Assembly: GCA_003216375.1 (NCBI GenBank)
Contig: QCIZ01000005.1
Coordinates: forward strand, 1 to 64,000
DNA: 64,000 nt
Direction of reading: 5' to 3'
From: Prochlorococcus sp. AG-402-O21
GTDB lineage: Bacteria; Cyanobacteriota; Cyanobacteriia; PCC-6307; Cyanobiaceae
Position numbers and translations under genes: made by a program. The notes beneath the pieces were generated by a model. It was given only the letters and a program-made list of their open reading frames with translations. It searched no databases and had not been told where the DNA came from. Position 1 is the stretch's first letter; every line of letters begins with the position of its first letter. Shown here piece by piece: positions 20,876-29,524 of the stretch.

Positions 20876-22780
20876 ATGCCTGTTAAAGAAGAAGGAACTA
20901 TTCTTATTCACACTGAAAATATATTTCCAATAATAAAAAAAGCAGTCTACTCAGATCATGAAATATTCATTAGAGAGCTTATAAGTAACTCCGTAGATGC
21001 AATCAAGAAAAGGAAAATGGCCGCCTTTGCAGGAGATTGTATCGCAGCTGATGATGAGAAAATAAAAATCTCAATTGACAGAGAGAATAAGACATTGACA
21101 ATTAGTGACAATGGAATTGGGATGACTAGTGATGAAATTAAAAAATATATTAATCAAGTAGCTTTCTCAAGCGCAGAAGAATTTCTTGAAAAATATAAAC
21201 AACCTGATGATGGTTTTATAGGTCATTTTGGACTCGGCTTTTATTCAAGTTTTATGGTTGCAGAAGAAGTTGAAATAACAACTAAATCAGCAAAGAGTGA
21301 TTCACAAGCTATTCAATGGAAATGTAATGGTTCACCTCAATATTCACTTGTTGAATCAGATAAAGAAGAAATAGGTACAGATATAATTTTACATTTAATG
21401 GAAGAAGAGATTGAATACATTGAACCAAGCAGGATTAAAACATTAATAAAGAAATATTGTGATTTCATGCCTATTGAAATCTCGCTTGAAGAAGAAGTTA
21501 TTAATAAAATGAACCCACCATGGAGAGAAAGCAAACAAAATCTTAAAGACGAAGATTATATTGAACTCTATAAATATCTGTATCCATTTCAAGGCGAACC
21601 TCTCTTATGGGTACACCTAAACACTGACTATCCCTATAATTTGCAAGGGATCTTATATTTTCCAAAGTTAAGTGGAAGAGCCGATTGGGAAAGTGGTGAA
21701 ATTAAACTATTCTGTAATCAGGTATTTGTTAGTGACTCAATTAAAGAAATTGTTCCTAGATATTTGTTACCTTTAAGGGGGGTGATAGATTCACCAGACA
21801 TTCCCTTAAATGTCAGCAGAAGCGCATTACAATCAGATAGAAGAGTTAAATCTATCGGTAACTTTATTGCAAAGAAATTAGCTGATAAGCTTAAAACATT
21901 AAAGAAAGACGAAACCCAATTCTATGCTGATATTTGGGACTCTATATCTCCTTTTATAAAAATAGGAGCTATGGAAGATGAGAAATTTTCCGAGCAAGTA
22001 AAAGAGATAATTTTATATTCAACAACAAAAAACACTTCAGCAGATAATGAAGACAATAATGAACTAATAAAATCTGGTTCAAAGACTTTTACCACCCTTG
22101 ATGCTTATAAGAATAGGCTAACTGATGAGAACAAAAAGGTTTTATATTCAACGGATGAAGTCTCTCAATCAACAGCGCTCAATATGTGGACTTCGCAAGG
22201 CAAAGAAGTTTTAAAACTTGATACAGTTATTGATACGCAATTTATTCCTTGGCTAGAAGAAAAAAATAAAGAAATAAACTTTGTCAGAGTTGACTCCGAA
22301 CTTGATGAAAGTATTAAAGATGATTCTCCTGAAATCGCTGATAAAGATGGAAATACAAAGTCAGAAACACTTAAAAAGATGATTAGTTCAGCTCTAAACA
22401 ATGAAAAAGTGACCGTACAAGTGCAAAGCCTTAAAGGGGAGAATTCTCCACCTTCATTAATATTATTACCAGAACAAATGAGAAGAATTAATGATATAAC
22501 AGCATTAATGGAACAGAAACTTCCTGGTCTACCTGAATATCATAATTTAATCGTCAATTCAAACCATCCACTTATTCAAGGATTACTAAAGTTAAATTAC
22601 AACCCGATAGTTGTTGAAGAATCAAGCAAGTCAGAAGAAAGCCAATTAGCCAATGACATCGCTATTCATGTTTATGAGATGGCAAAACTTTCAATTGGAG
22701 GTCTCGAGAATAAAGATATCGCAGCTTTTCAAACTAGGAATGCTGAGGTACTAGGGAAATTAATGAAAAAATTCGTTTAA
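20876..22780 (+). CDS. htpG: Hsp90 chaperone HtpG
   Basis: 634-residue bacterial Hsp90. N-terminal GHKL ATPase motifs are present: 'ELISNSVDAIKK' (about 36-47), 'ISDNGIGMT' (about 77-85) and 'GHFGLGFYSSFMVA' (about 116-129); the middle domain has 'NVSRSALQSD'. No CIRCE-like element was seen in the 130 bp upstream. Ends 45 bp before rpmB. Confidence 0.97.
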   Translation: MPVKEEGTILIHTENIFPIIKKAVYSDHEIFIRELISNSVDAIKKRKMAAFAGDCIAADDEKIKISIDRENKTLTISDNGIGMTSDEIKKYINQVAFSSAEEFLEKYKQPDDGFIGHFGLGFYSSFMVAEEVEITTKSAKSDSQAIQWKCNGSPQYSLVESDKEEIGTDIILHLMEEEIEYIEPSRIKTLIKKYCDFMPIEISLEEEVINKMNPPWRESKQNLKDEDYIELYKYLYPFQGEPLLWVHLNTDYPYNLQGILYFPKLSGRADWESGEIKLFCNQVFVSDSIKEIVPRYLLPLRGVIDSPDIPLNVSRSALQSDRRVKSIGNFIAKKLADKLKTLKKDETQFYADIWDSISPFIKIGAMEDEKFSEQVKEIILYSTTKNTSADNEDNNELIKSGSKTFTTLDAYKNRLTDENKKVLYSTDEVSQSTALNMWTSQGKEVLKLDTVIDTQFIPWLEEKNKEINFVRVDSELDESIKDDSPEIADKDGNTKSETLKKMISSALNNEKVTVQVQSLKGENSPPSLILLPEQMRRINDITALMEQKLPGLPEYHNLIVNSNHPLIQGLLKLNYNPIVVEESSKSEESQLANDIAIHVYEMAKLSIGGLENKDIAAFQTRNAEVLGKLMKKFV

Positions 22781-22825
22781 TCTCAACCTCATTTGATAGA
22801 ATAAAAATACGAATAAGTTTAAAAA

Positions 22826-23062
22826 ATGTCTAGGGTTTGCCAACTTACAGGCACAAGAGCTAACAACGGAATGTCAGTCAGCCATTCCCATATTAGAACC
22901 AAAAAATTGCAGCAAGCAAATCTGCAGCAGCGGAGGTTATGGTGGGAAGAAGAAAACAAATGGATTAATATAAGAGTAACGACAAGAGCTCTAAAAACTA
23001 TTCAGAAGAAAGGATTAGGAAAGTATGCCAAATCATTAGGGGTAAATTTAAACAAACTTTAA
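22826..23062 (+). CDS. rpmB: Ribosomal protein bL28
   Basis: 78-residue basic large-subunit ribosomal protein. It starts '[21 protein letters not shown]' in shortened form and ends in the basic '[16 protein letters not shown]'-type tail; the single Cys near the start corresponds to a remnant of a zinc-binding form. Located between htpG and the peroxiredoxin on the same strand. Confidence 0.97.
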   Translation: MSRVCQLTGTRANNGMSVSHSHIRTKKLQQANLQQRRLWWEEENKWINIRVTTRALKTIQKKGLGKYAKSLGVNLNKL

Positions 23063-23080
23063 ATTTGATTTGTCAATCAA

Positions 23081-23635
23081 ATGAAAAGAAGACAATTTAT
23101 AAAATCTTTTGTTTTATTTTCTACTATTTTAATTGGTAAACCTTCAAGATTATTTGCAAGTATTAATTCTGTTAGGCTTGGTCAAAAAGCTCCATTTTTT
23201 TTGTTAAATGGTTTCAACAAAAACAATCCGAATAAAAAAGAATGGTCTCTAGATGATTTTTCAGGGGAATGGTTAATTTTATATTTTTATCCTAAAGATT
23301 TCTCGAGTGGTTGCACATTACAAGCTAAAGGATTTCAAGATAATCTTTCTAAGTTTAAAAGACTTACTACCTCTATAGTAGGAATCTCTGCTGACAGTAA
23401 AGAAGAACATGAATCATTTTGTTCATCCGCAAAACTTGGATATACCCTACTTTCTGATACAACAGCAGAAATCAGTAAATCATATGATTCATGGTTAGAT
23501 CCCTATTCAAAAAGAAATACATTTATGATCAATCCAAAGGGTATAGTTGTATATAAGTGGATAGGAGTAAGACCCATAGGACATGCTCAAGAAGTTTTAG
23601 AAGAGCTTATAAAACAGCAAAGAATCTATGCATGA
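23081..23635 (+). CDS. Peroxiredoxin (PrxQ/Bcp type) with Tat-like signal
   Basis: Thiol peroxidase of the PrxQ/Bcp subfamily, 184 residues. It begins 'MKRRQFIKSF' followed by a hydrophobic stretch and 'LFAS', which fits a Tat signal peptide (twin Arg at 3-4), so it should act in the lumen or periplasm. The peroxidatic Cys is C78 in 'FSSGCTLQAKGF'. The resolving Cys that PrxQ proteins usually have five residues later is replaced by Lys (K83); another Cys is at C114 ('ESFCSSA'). Its end overlaps the DUF2499 gene by 8 bp, suggesting co-translation with the thylakoid-type membrane genes downstream. Confidence 0.88.
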   Translation: MKRRQFIKSFVLFSTILIGKPSRLFASINSVRLGQKAPFFLLNGFNKNNPNKKEWSLDDFSGEWLILYFYPKDFSSGCTLQAKGFQDNLSKFKRLTTSIVGISADSKEEHESFCSSAKLGYTLLSDTTAEISKSYDSWLDPYSKRNTFMINPKGIVVYKWIGVRPIGHAQEVLEELIKQQRIYA

Positions 23636-23936
23636 ACTATCCTTAGGCACATGGTTTATCCATATTGCGACTCTATTTGAGTGGTCGATTGCAATAATAA
23701 TAATTGACTATATTTCATCAATATCCAATAACAAGGCTTTAGGTTATTTTGCTTTAGCAATGTTGCCAAATTTAGCTAGTGCTATGGCCGCAATCACTTG
23801 GCATATATTTGACAACAGTATTGAATTAAAAGGATTAGTTGTACTACAGGCAGCTCTTACAACTTTGGGAAATATATGTCTTGCATTTGCTGCTTGGAAC
23901 TTGTTTAGATCTGAGTCATCAAAAACAAACCAATGA
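23628..23936 (+). CDS. DUF2499 membrane protein
   Basis: 102-residue protein with about three membrane segments; 'LSLGTWFIHIATLFEWS' and 'YFALAMLPNLASAMAAITWH' are the family's signature stretches. DUF2499 occurs in cyanobacteria and plastids with unknown function. It overlaps the peroxiredoxin by 8 bp upstream and DUF3593 by 4 bp downstream, so the three are tightly coupled. Confidence 0.87.
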   Translation: MHELSLGTWFIHIATLFEWSIAIIIIDYISSISNNKALGYFALAMLPNLASAMAAITWHIFDNSIELKGLVVLQAALTTLGNICLAFAAWNLFRSESSKTNQ

Positions 23937-24277
23937 ATATTTCAGTTCTTAGTCTTGATTCAATTGCAAGAATTGACCCTAGTCCATTTTTCATCCTTTC
24001 ACTAATCCCTTATCTAGTATTTCTGCGTTACGCGGGCAAAACAAAAGCGATACCAAAAATATCATTTATTGGTTTTAAGTTAACTCTCTTATTTGTATTC
24101 ATGACGATTGTTTTTGCAATAATCGCACAAATTTATTTTGGGGATGAATTAACAAATATTGATGTGCTGCACGGACTAGCAGAATCGTTTTTAACGATTA
24201 GCGATGCATTTGTTGTTTACGGTTTTGTTTTGATGCTGCAGTCATTCAAAAACAAAACGGAAGTAAAAAACTCTTAA
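23933..24277 (+). CDS. DUF3593 membrane protein
   Basis: 114 residues with three probable membrane segments, and the family pattern 'DPSPFFILSLIPYLVFL' near the start and 'LHGLAESFLTISDAFVVYGF' near the end. DUF3593 is found next to DUF2499 in cyanobacteria and both have plastid homologues as far as I recall, which suggests a shared thylakoid function. ATGA overlap with the upstream gene; psaK follows after 70 bp. Confidence 0.86.
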   Translation: MNISVLSLDSIARIDPSPFFILSLIPYLVFLRYAGKTKAIPKISFIGFKLTLLFVFMTIVFAIIAQIYFGDELTNIDVLHGLAESFLTISDAFVVYGFVLMLQSFKNKTEVKNS

Positions 24278-24291
24278 GAGGTGAGTAACAT

Positions 24292-24323
24292 TTGACGCAA
24301 AAGCAATCTTTATGGTCGATAAT
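24292..24323 (+). promoter_or_regulatory. Possible psaK promoter
   Basis: A -10-like GATAAT at 24318-24323 lies 24 bp upstream of the psaK start, and a TTGACG at 24292-24297 upstream of it. The 20 bp spacing is longer than the usual 16-18, so the -35 assignment is doubtful. The 70 bp gap would let psaK be transcribed independently of DUF3593. Confidence 0.25.
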
Positions 24324-24347
24324 GAATTTATTCAATAGGGATAAAAG

Positions 24348-24608
24348 ATGCTCACAACATTATTAGCAGCAGCTGATCCAGTGACATTTCAGTGGTCTCC
24401 AAAATGTGCCGTTGTGATGATCATTTGCAATTTACTTGCTTATGCAATTGCAAGATCAAATATTGAAAAGCCAAACGAAGGTTTTCCTATGCCTAACGCT
24501 CAGTTCTATGGAGGACTAAGCCATGGTTCTTTTGTTGCTGCAAACTGTTTAGGTCATGTTTTAGGAATAGGATCAATATTGGGTCTGGCTGCCAGAGGCG
24601 TTTTATAA
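24348..24608 (+). CDS. psaK: Photosystem I subunit X (PsaK)
   Basis: 86-residue peripheral PSI subunit with two transmembrane helices, one near 15-35 and one in the last 35 residues. The segment 'CAVVMIICNLLAYAIARSNI' and 'FVAANCLGHVLGIGSILGL' fit PsaK, which binds antenna chlorophyll at the edge of the complex. It starts after a modest AGGGAT ribosome site and ends 24 bp before a strong terminator. Confidence 0.94.
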   Translation: MLTTLLAAADPVTFQWSPKCAVVMIICNLLAYAIARSNIEKPNEGFPMPNAQFYGGLSHGSFVAANCLGHVLGIGSILGLAARGVL

Positions 24609-24632
24609 CAATAGTTTCAAAATAAGTATTTT

Positions 24633-24664
24633 AAAAAGGATTATTGAAATCAATAATCCTTTTT
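24633..24664. terminator. Bidirectional rho-independent terminator, psaK/dxs
   Basis: A perfect 14-bp stem (AAAAAGGATTATTG at 24633-24646 with its complement at 24651-24664) and a 4 nt loop. It has a T-run on both strands, so it can end the psaK transcript and the convergent dxs transcript. Confidence 0.9.
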
Positions 24665-24679
24665 ATTATTTGTAGATAT

Positions 24680-26566
24680 TTAATTAAAATTAAATTTATT
24701 TCGAATTTGACCAGCCATCATTTCTGGTGTCAAGCCAAGGGATTCTTTACTTTGCTGCGGAGTTGCATGGTCTACTAATTTATCTGGTATTCCAATTCTT
24801 AATGTGGGAACAAAAATATCATTATCATTAAATGATTCAACCACTGCTGATCCAAACCCCCCTAACAAAGTTCCTTCCTCCATTGTTACTACTTTACCAA
24901 TCTTTTTAGCAAACTTATGAATAGTCTCCTCATCTAATGGTCTTATAAAGCGAGCATTTATAACAGTACTATTAACTCCAGACTCTTTAAGTATTGCTGC
25001 TGTTTTTATAGCTGGAGAGACCATAGAGCCATAACCAATTATTAATAAATTATCTCCCTCTTCTATTATCTCAGCCTTACCAATTTCTAGGGACTCCCAC
25101 CCTTCCTCCATCAACGCTGCGCCCTCTCCAGAGCCTCTAGGTATTCTTAAGGCTGATGGACCATTGTGATTTATGCAAGTAACTAACATTTGCTGTAATT
25201 CAGACTCATCTTTTGGAGCCATAACAGTAAAATTAGGAACGCATCTTAAATAACTAATGTCATATTGTCCTTGATGAGTTGGACCATCAGCGCCAACTAT
25301 TCCAGCTCTATCTAATACAAAAGTCACAGGTAAATTCTGTATTCCGATATCGTGAATCAACTGATCATATGCCCGTTGCAAGAAGGTACTATAAATAGCT
25401 ACAACTGGTTTGATACCCTCGCAAGCCATTCCACCAGCAAGAGTTACAGCATGTTGTTCAGCTATCCCAACATCAACATATTGATCTGGAATAGCTTTCT
25501 GTAAAAGATTTAAAGCAGTACCTTCTGCCATCGCTGCAGTAATACCAACAATCTTGCTGTCTTGCTCACAAAGCTTTACTAAGGTTTGACCAAAAACTTT
25601 GCTAAAGCTAGGAGGTTTAGGAGTTTTAGAGGGAATAGATTTTCCTGTCGTCAAATCAAAAGAAGACTGAGCATGGTAACCAACCTGGTCAGCTTCAGCA
25701 TATGGATAACCTTTCCCCTTTGTCGTCGCCACATGGACCATGACAGGTCCTCCAACTTTATGTGCAGCATTAAATGTCCTTGTTAGTTCAGAAATATCAT
25801 GCCCATCTACAGGACCCATATATGTAAAACCCAATTCCTCAAAGACAGCACCTACACTTGGAACTGCCAAACGTCTGACGCTGCCAGTAAGAGATTTAAA
25901 TTCCTCTTGAATAGCATCTCCCATAAAAGGAAGATTTTTAACACTTTCTTGAACACTATCCGAGAGAAATTGAACAGGAGGGCTATGACGCATTCGATTT
26001 AAATAAGTCGACAATGCTCCTACAGGAGGAGAAATGGACATATCGTTGTCATTTAAAACAACCAAAAGAGGGGTTTTTGGAAGATGCCCTGCATGGTTAA
26101 TAGCCTCTAATGCCATTCCGCCCGTTAGTGCGCCATCTCCAATTACTGCAACACACTTATAATCTTCTCCTTTTCTATCTCTAGCAATAGCCATACCAAG
26201 AGCTGCAGAGATTGAAGTACTCGCATGACCAGCTCCAAAATGATCAAATTTACTTTCTGTTCTTTTTAAGTAACCAGCTACACCTTTTTGCTGTCTAAGT
26301 GAATCAAATCTCTCATATCTTCCAGTGATTAACTTGTGTGGATAGGCTTGGTGTCCAACATCCCAAATAACTTTATCGACATCTAAATCTAAAGTCTGAT
26401 AAAGGGCAATTGTTAACTCAACAACACCAAGACCTGGACCTAGGTGTCCGCCACTAGTAGAAACTACTTGAAGATGCCTTTCTCTAATTTGGCAAGCAAC
26501 ATCTTCCAATTCACTAATGGGTAAGCCATGAAGCTCATTCGGATGACTTAACTGGCTCAGACGCAT
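24680..26566 (-). CDS. dxs: 1-deoxy-D-xylulose-5-phosphate synthase
   Basis: Thiamine-diphosphate enzyme condensing pyruvate and glyceraldehyde-3-phosphate, the first step of the MEP isoprenoid pathway that supplies carotenoids and chlorophyll phytol. The 628 residues show '[16 protein letters not shown]', the ThDP motif '[20 protein letters not shown]' split over about 142-161, and '[17 protein letters not shown]' with the catalytic Glu. Length is normal. It is convergent with psaK across a bidirectional terminator; ispE of the same pathway is 18 kb away. Confidence 0.97.
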   Translation of the reverse strand: MRLSQLSHPNELHGLPISELEDVACQIRERHLQVVSTSGGHLGPGLGVVELTIALYQTLDLDVDKVIWDVGHQAYPHKLITGRYERFDSLRQQKGVAGYLKRTESKFDHFGAGHASTSISAALGMAIARDRKGEDYKCVAVIGDGALTGGMALEAINHAGHLPKTPLLVVLNDNDMSISPPVGALSTYLNRMRHSPPVQFLSDSVQESVKNLPFMGDAIQEEFKSLTGSVRRLAVPSVGAVFEELGFTYMGPVDGHDISELTRTFNAAHKVGGPVMVHVATTKGKGYPYAEADQVGYHAQSSFDLTTGKSIPSKTPKPPSFSKVFGQTLVKLCEQDSKIVGITAAMAEGTALNLLQKAIPDQYVDVGIAEQHAVTLAGGMACEGIKPVVAIYSTFLQRAYDQLIHDIGIQNLPVTFVLDRAGIVGADGPTHQGQYDISYLRCVPNFTVMAPKDESELQQMLVTCINHNGPSALRIPRGSGEGAALMEEGWESLEIGKAEIIEEGDNLLIIGYGSMVSPAIKTAAILKESGVNSTVINARFIRPLDEETIHKFAKKIGKVVTMEEGTLLGGFGSAVVESFNDNDIFVPTLRIGIPDKLVDHATPQQSKESLGLTPEMMAGQIRNKFNFN

Positions 26567-26685
26567 ACAACTCTGAGATTGAATCTCTCCAATCTACGAG
26601 GTCTACCCTACATTTTGATAAAACTTGCACAAGAACAAATGGAATGTAGAAAATACATAAACCAAAAATCGGTGAGAAACTAGAT

Positions 26686-28227
26686 ATGGAGGACTATTTA
26701 CAGAAAATACTAAGAGCTCGTGTTTATGACGTTGCTGAAGAAACCCCACTAGAAAGGGCAAAAAACATAAGCAAAAAATTAAAAAACAACATCTGGTTTA
26801 AGAGAGAAGACCTTCAACCTGTCTTTTCGTTCAAATTAAGAGGTGCATATAATCGCATGTCTCAGCTAACCAAGGAAGAGCTTTCTAAGGGAGTAATTGC
26901 ATCAAGCGCTGGGAACCATGCACAAGGAGTTGCTTTAAGTGCATCATTCCTTAAGTGCAGGTCGGTGATTGTAATGCCTCTTACAACTCCCATAATGAAA
27001 ATAAGAGCCGTTGAATCACATAAAGCAGAAGTAATTCTTTTTGGTGAAACCTATGATGAATGCTACGAAAAAGCACTAGAAATATCCAAAAAAGAAAATC
27101 TAACTTTTATTCATCCATTTGATGATCCTGAGGTTATAGCTGGGCAGGGAACAATAGGTCTAGAAATACTTAGACAGAGTCATACCCCACCTGATGCTAT
27201 CTACATCGCAGTAGGTGGAGGAGGACTAATAGCTGGAGTAAGTGCATACGTAAAAGCAATTTGGCCAGATACAAAGATTATTGGTGTTGAGCCTGAAGAT
27301 GCCTGCGCAATGACACTATCAATAAAAGCCAATAAACCCGTTGAGCTTGAGAGTGTTGGACTTTTTGCAGATGGTGTTGCAGTAAGGAAGGTAGGGAAAA
27401 AGACGTTCTCAATTTGTAAAAAGAATGTTGATGAAATGGTTACAGTCAATACTGATGAAATATGTGCAGCTATAAAAGATGTTTTCGAGGATACTCGATC
27501 AATTCTCGAACCAGCAGGTGCATTATCTATTGCTGGTTTAAAAAAACATGTTGTTAATAATCAGTTAAAAAATAAAAATCTTGTTGCAATTGCTTGTGGT
27601 GCAAATATGAATTTTGAAAGACTAAGATTTGTCGCTGAAAGAGCTGAATTAGGTGAAGAAAAAGAAGCAATGATTGCTGTCGGAATTCCTGAAAAAGCTG
27701 GAAGTTTAAAACTTTTATGTGAAACACTTGGATCACGTAGTTTAACTGAATTTAGTTACAGAATGTCAGAAGGTAAAACAGCTCAAATATTTATGGGTGT
27801 AGAAGTATCGAATATTAAGGATAGAGATTTATTGATAAGTGAAATCATTAGAAATGGTTTTGATTGTCATGATCTAAGTAATGATGAATTATCAAAGGTT
27901 CATCTCAGGCATATGGTTGGGGGCAGACTACCAAGATCAATAAATCTACTATCAAAAGGAGAATACAAAGAATTGCTATACAGATTTGAATTTCCAGAAA
28001 GGCCTGGAGCCTTAATGAGATTTGTTAACTCTATGAGACCAGAATGGACAATAAGCATTTTCCATTATCGTAATCATGGCGCTGATACTGGAAGAATCGT
28101 AATAGGTGTCTTAGTAACCAATTCGGACATTCCTGCTTGGAATGAATTTGTTGAAAAAATTGGTTACAAAAGTTGGGAAGAGACCGATAATCCAGCATAT
28201 AAATTATTTTTAGGTGCAGAGTTTTAA
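26686..28227 (+). CDS. ilvA: Threonine ammonia-lyase (biosynthetic)
   Basis: PLP enzyme producing 2-oxobutanoate from threonine for isoleucine synthesis. The 513-residue protein has the PLP lysine in 'PVFSFKLRGAYNRM' (about residue 51), the phosphate-binding 'AVGGGGLIAGVSAY' and two C-terminal ACT-like regulatory domains (about 330-510, e.g. 'EKAGSLKLLCETLG' and 'ERPGALMRFVNSM'), the long feedback-sensitive form. The start is divergent from dxs across 119 bp. Confidence 0.96.
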   Translation: MEDYLQKILRARVYDVAEETPLERAKNISKKLKNNIWFKREDLQPVFSFKLRGAYNRMSQLTKEELSKGVIASSAGNHAQGVALSASFLKCRSVIVMPLTTPIMKIRAVESHKAEVILFGETYDECYEKALEISKKENLTFIHPFDDPEVIAGQGTIGLEILRQSHTPPDAIYIAVGGGGLIAGVSAYVKAIWPDTKIIGVEPEDACAMTLSIKANKPVELESVGLFADGVAVRKVGKKTFSICKKNVDEMVTVNTDEICAAIKDVFEDTRSILEPAGALSIAGLKKHVVNNQLKNKNLVAIACGANMNFERLRFVAERAELGEEKEAMIAVGIPEKAGSLKLLCETLGSRSLTEFSYRMSEGKTAQIFMGVEVSNIKDRDLLISEIIRNGFDCHDLSNDELSKVHLRHMVGGRLPRSINLLSKGEYKELLYRFEFPERPGALMRFVNSMRPEWTISIFHYRNHGADTGRIVIGVLVTNSDIPAWNEFVEKIGYKSWEETDNPAYKLFLGAEF

Positions 28228-28275
28228 TAGACGCGGTAATTTTGGATATAAAAAAATAATTTTTTTTTCAACGTT

Positions 28276-28782
28276 ATGAGTGAGAGCATACAAATTTCAT
28301 TACCCGCAAAGATTGAGGCAATCCTTTACCTCAAAGGAAGGCCAACATCATCAAAAGAGATGGCTGAATTACTAGATAAAGATATTTCAGAAATAGAAAA
28401 AGCACTCTGGGAACTTAAGGCTGGATATGCTCAGAGAGATACTTCTCTCGAAATAAACGAAAGTAAAAATTATTACAGCTTGGAATTAAAGCAAGGACTT
28501 GGTGAGTTGGTACAAGATCTTCTTCCTGCAGATTTATCGATTGCAACATTAAGAACATTAGCGACTGTTGCACTAAAGAAAAAAATACTTCAATCAGAAT
28601 TGGTTGATCTCAGAGGATCTGGAGCATACGATCATATTAAAGAACTTGTAGATAAAAACTTCGTAGAAAGAAGGCGGCAAAAAGATGGACGTTCATTCTG
28701 GTTAACACTCTCAGAAAAATTTCATCAAACATTTTCTGTATTACCTGAACCAGATCAAGCAGAAGACAAAGATGCAGCGTAA
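28276..28782 (+). CDS. scpB: Segregation and condensation protein B
   Basis: 168-residue paired winged-helix protein. 'AKIEAILYLKGRPTSSKEMAELL' type opening and 'DLSIATLRTLATVALKKKI' then 'DHIKELVDKNFVERRRQKDGRS' are the ScpB pattern. ScpB works with ScpA and SMC in chromosome condensation; neither partner is in this window. It lies 48 bp after ilvA and 23 bp before the YggT gene. Confidence 0.88.
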   Translation: MSESIQISLPAKIEAILYLKGRPTSSKEMAELLDKDISEIEKALWELKAGYAQRDTSLEINESKNYYSLELKQGLGELVQDLLPADLSIATLRTLATVALKKKILQSELVDLRGSGAYDHIKELVDKNFVERRRQKDGRSFWLTLSEKFHQTFSVLPEPDQAEDKDAA

Positions 28783-28805
28783 TATAGGACAAATAACCAA
28801 AACCA

Positions 28806-29108
28806 ATGGGTTACGAAATCATTCCAACAATTCTGCTAGTACTTTTAAAAACACTTGGAATTTATTCAACAATATTGATCATCAGGGTTTTGCTTACCTG
28901 GTTCCCAAATCTGGATATGAGCAATCCAATACTAGTAAATTTGTGTGCTATTACTGATCCTTACTTAAATTTTTTCAGAGGAATAATACCTCCATTAGGA
29001 GGCTTAGATTTATCTCCTATTTTAGCTTTTGTAGTTATTAGAGTTGTTCAAGGAATACTCGGGAATGCAGCAGCACTAGCGATGGGAGGTTTTCAAATGT
29101 ATGGATAA
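28806..29108 (+). CDS. YggT family membrane protein
   Basis: 100-residue protein with two membrane-spanning regions and the characteristic 'FRGIIPPLGGLDLSPILAFVVI' stretch (given here as its core). YggT/Ycf19 proteins of cyanobacteria and plastids have been linked to nucleoid and thylakoid organisation; the exact role here is not evident. It follows scpB on the same strand. Confidence 0.9.
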   Translation: MGYEIIPTILLVLLKTLGIYSTILIIRVLLTWFPNLDMSNPILVNLCAITDPYLNFFRGIIPPLGGLDLSPILAFVVIRVVQGILGNAAALAMGGFQMYG

Positions 29109-29116
29109 TATGAATT

Positions 29117-29446
29117 TCAACGGTTATCGCCACTTCCTTGGATTTTTCCCCGAGATTTTCTACTATTGAGCTTTTGTAAGTTTGCATTAGCAACCTCTTC
29201 TAATTCATATCCTAATTCGCTTGAAAGTTGTGATATGTACCAAAGAACATCACCTAGTTCAAATTTAATTGCATCCTTACTATTTTTATCAAATACTCCC
29301 TTTTTATCTCTTAGAATTTTTTTTACTTTGTCAGCGACCTCCCCTGCTTCACCTACAAGACCTAATGTTGGATAAATAGCATTGCTTCCAACTTCAGGAT
29401 AAAGAGCAGTCTTACGAGATTCTCTTTGATAATCATTTAATTCCAT
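29117..29446 (-). CDS. MazG-like nucleotide pyrophosphohydrolase
   Basis: Small all-alpha NTP pyrophosphatase of the MazG/iMazG superfamily. Using the ATG at 29446 gives 109 residues beginning 'MELNDYQRESRKT', which matches homologues better than the longer frame from 29488. The Mg-binding helices are visible in 'GLVGEAGEVADKVKK' (ExxE pattern) and 'FELGDVLWYISQLS' (ExxD pattern). It is a housecleaning enzyme class whose substrate in picocyanobacteria is uncertain. Convergent with YggT with 8 bp between stops. Confidence 0.9.
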   Translation of the reverse strand: MELNDYQRESRKTALYPEVGSNAIYPTLGLVGEAGEVADKVKKILRDKKGVFDKNSKDAIKFELGDVLWYISQLSSELGYELEEVANANLQKLNSRKSRGKIQGSGDNR

Positions 29447-29524
29447 GTTTATTTTATTGAAAAAGCAAAGTTGACAAATAAAACACAATCAGATGTTAGT
29501 TTTTTGTTATCACCAGTCAAATAA

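Noticed and set aside
29471..29499. TTGACA plus TGTTAG as a pyk promoter
   Set aside because: The -35 is perfect but the -10 matches only three of six positions; not enough to claim.
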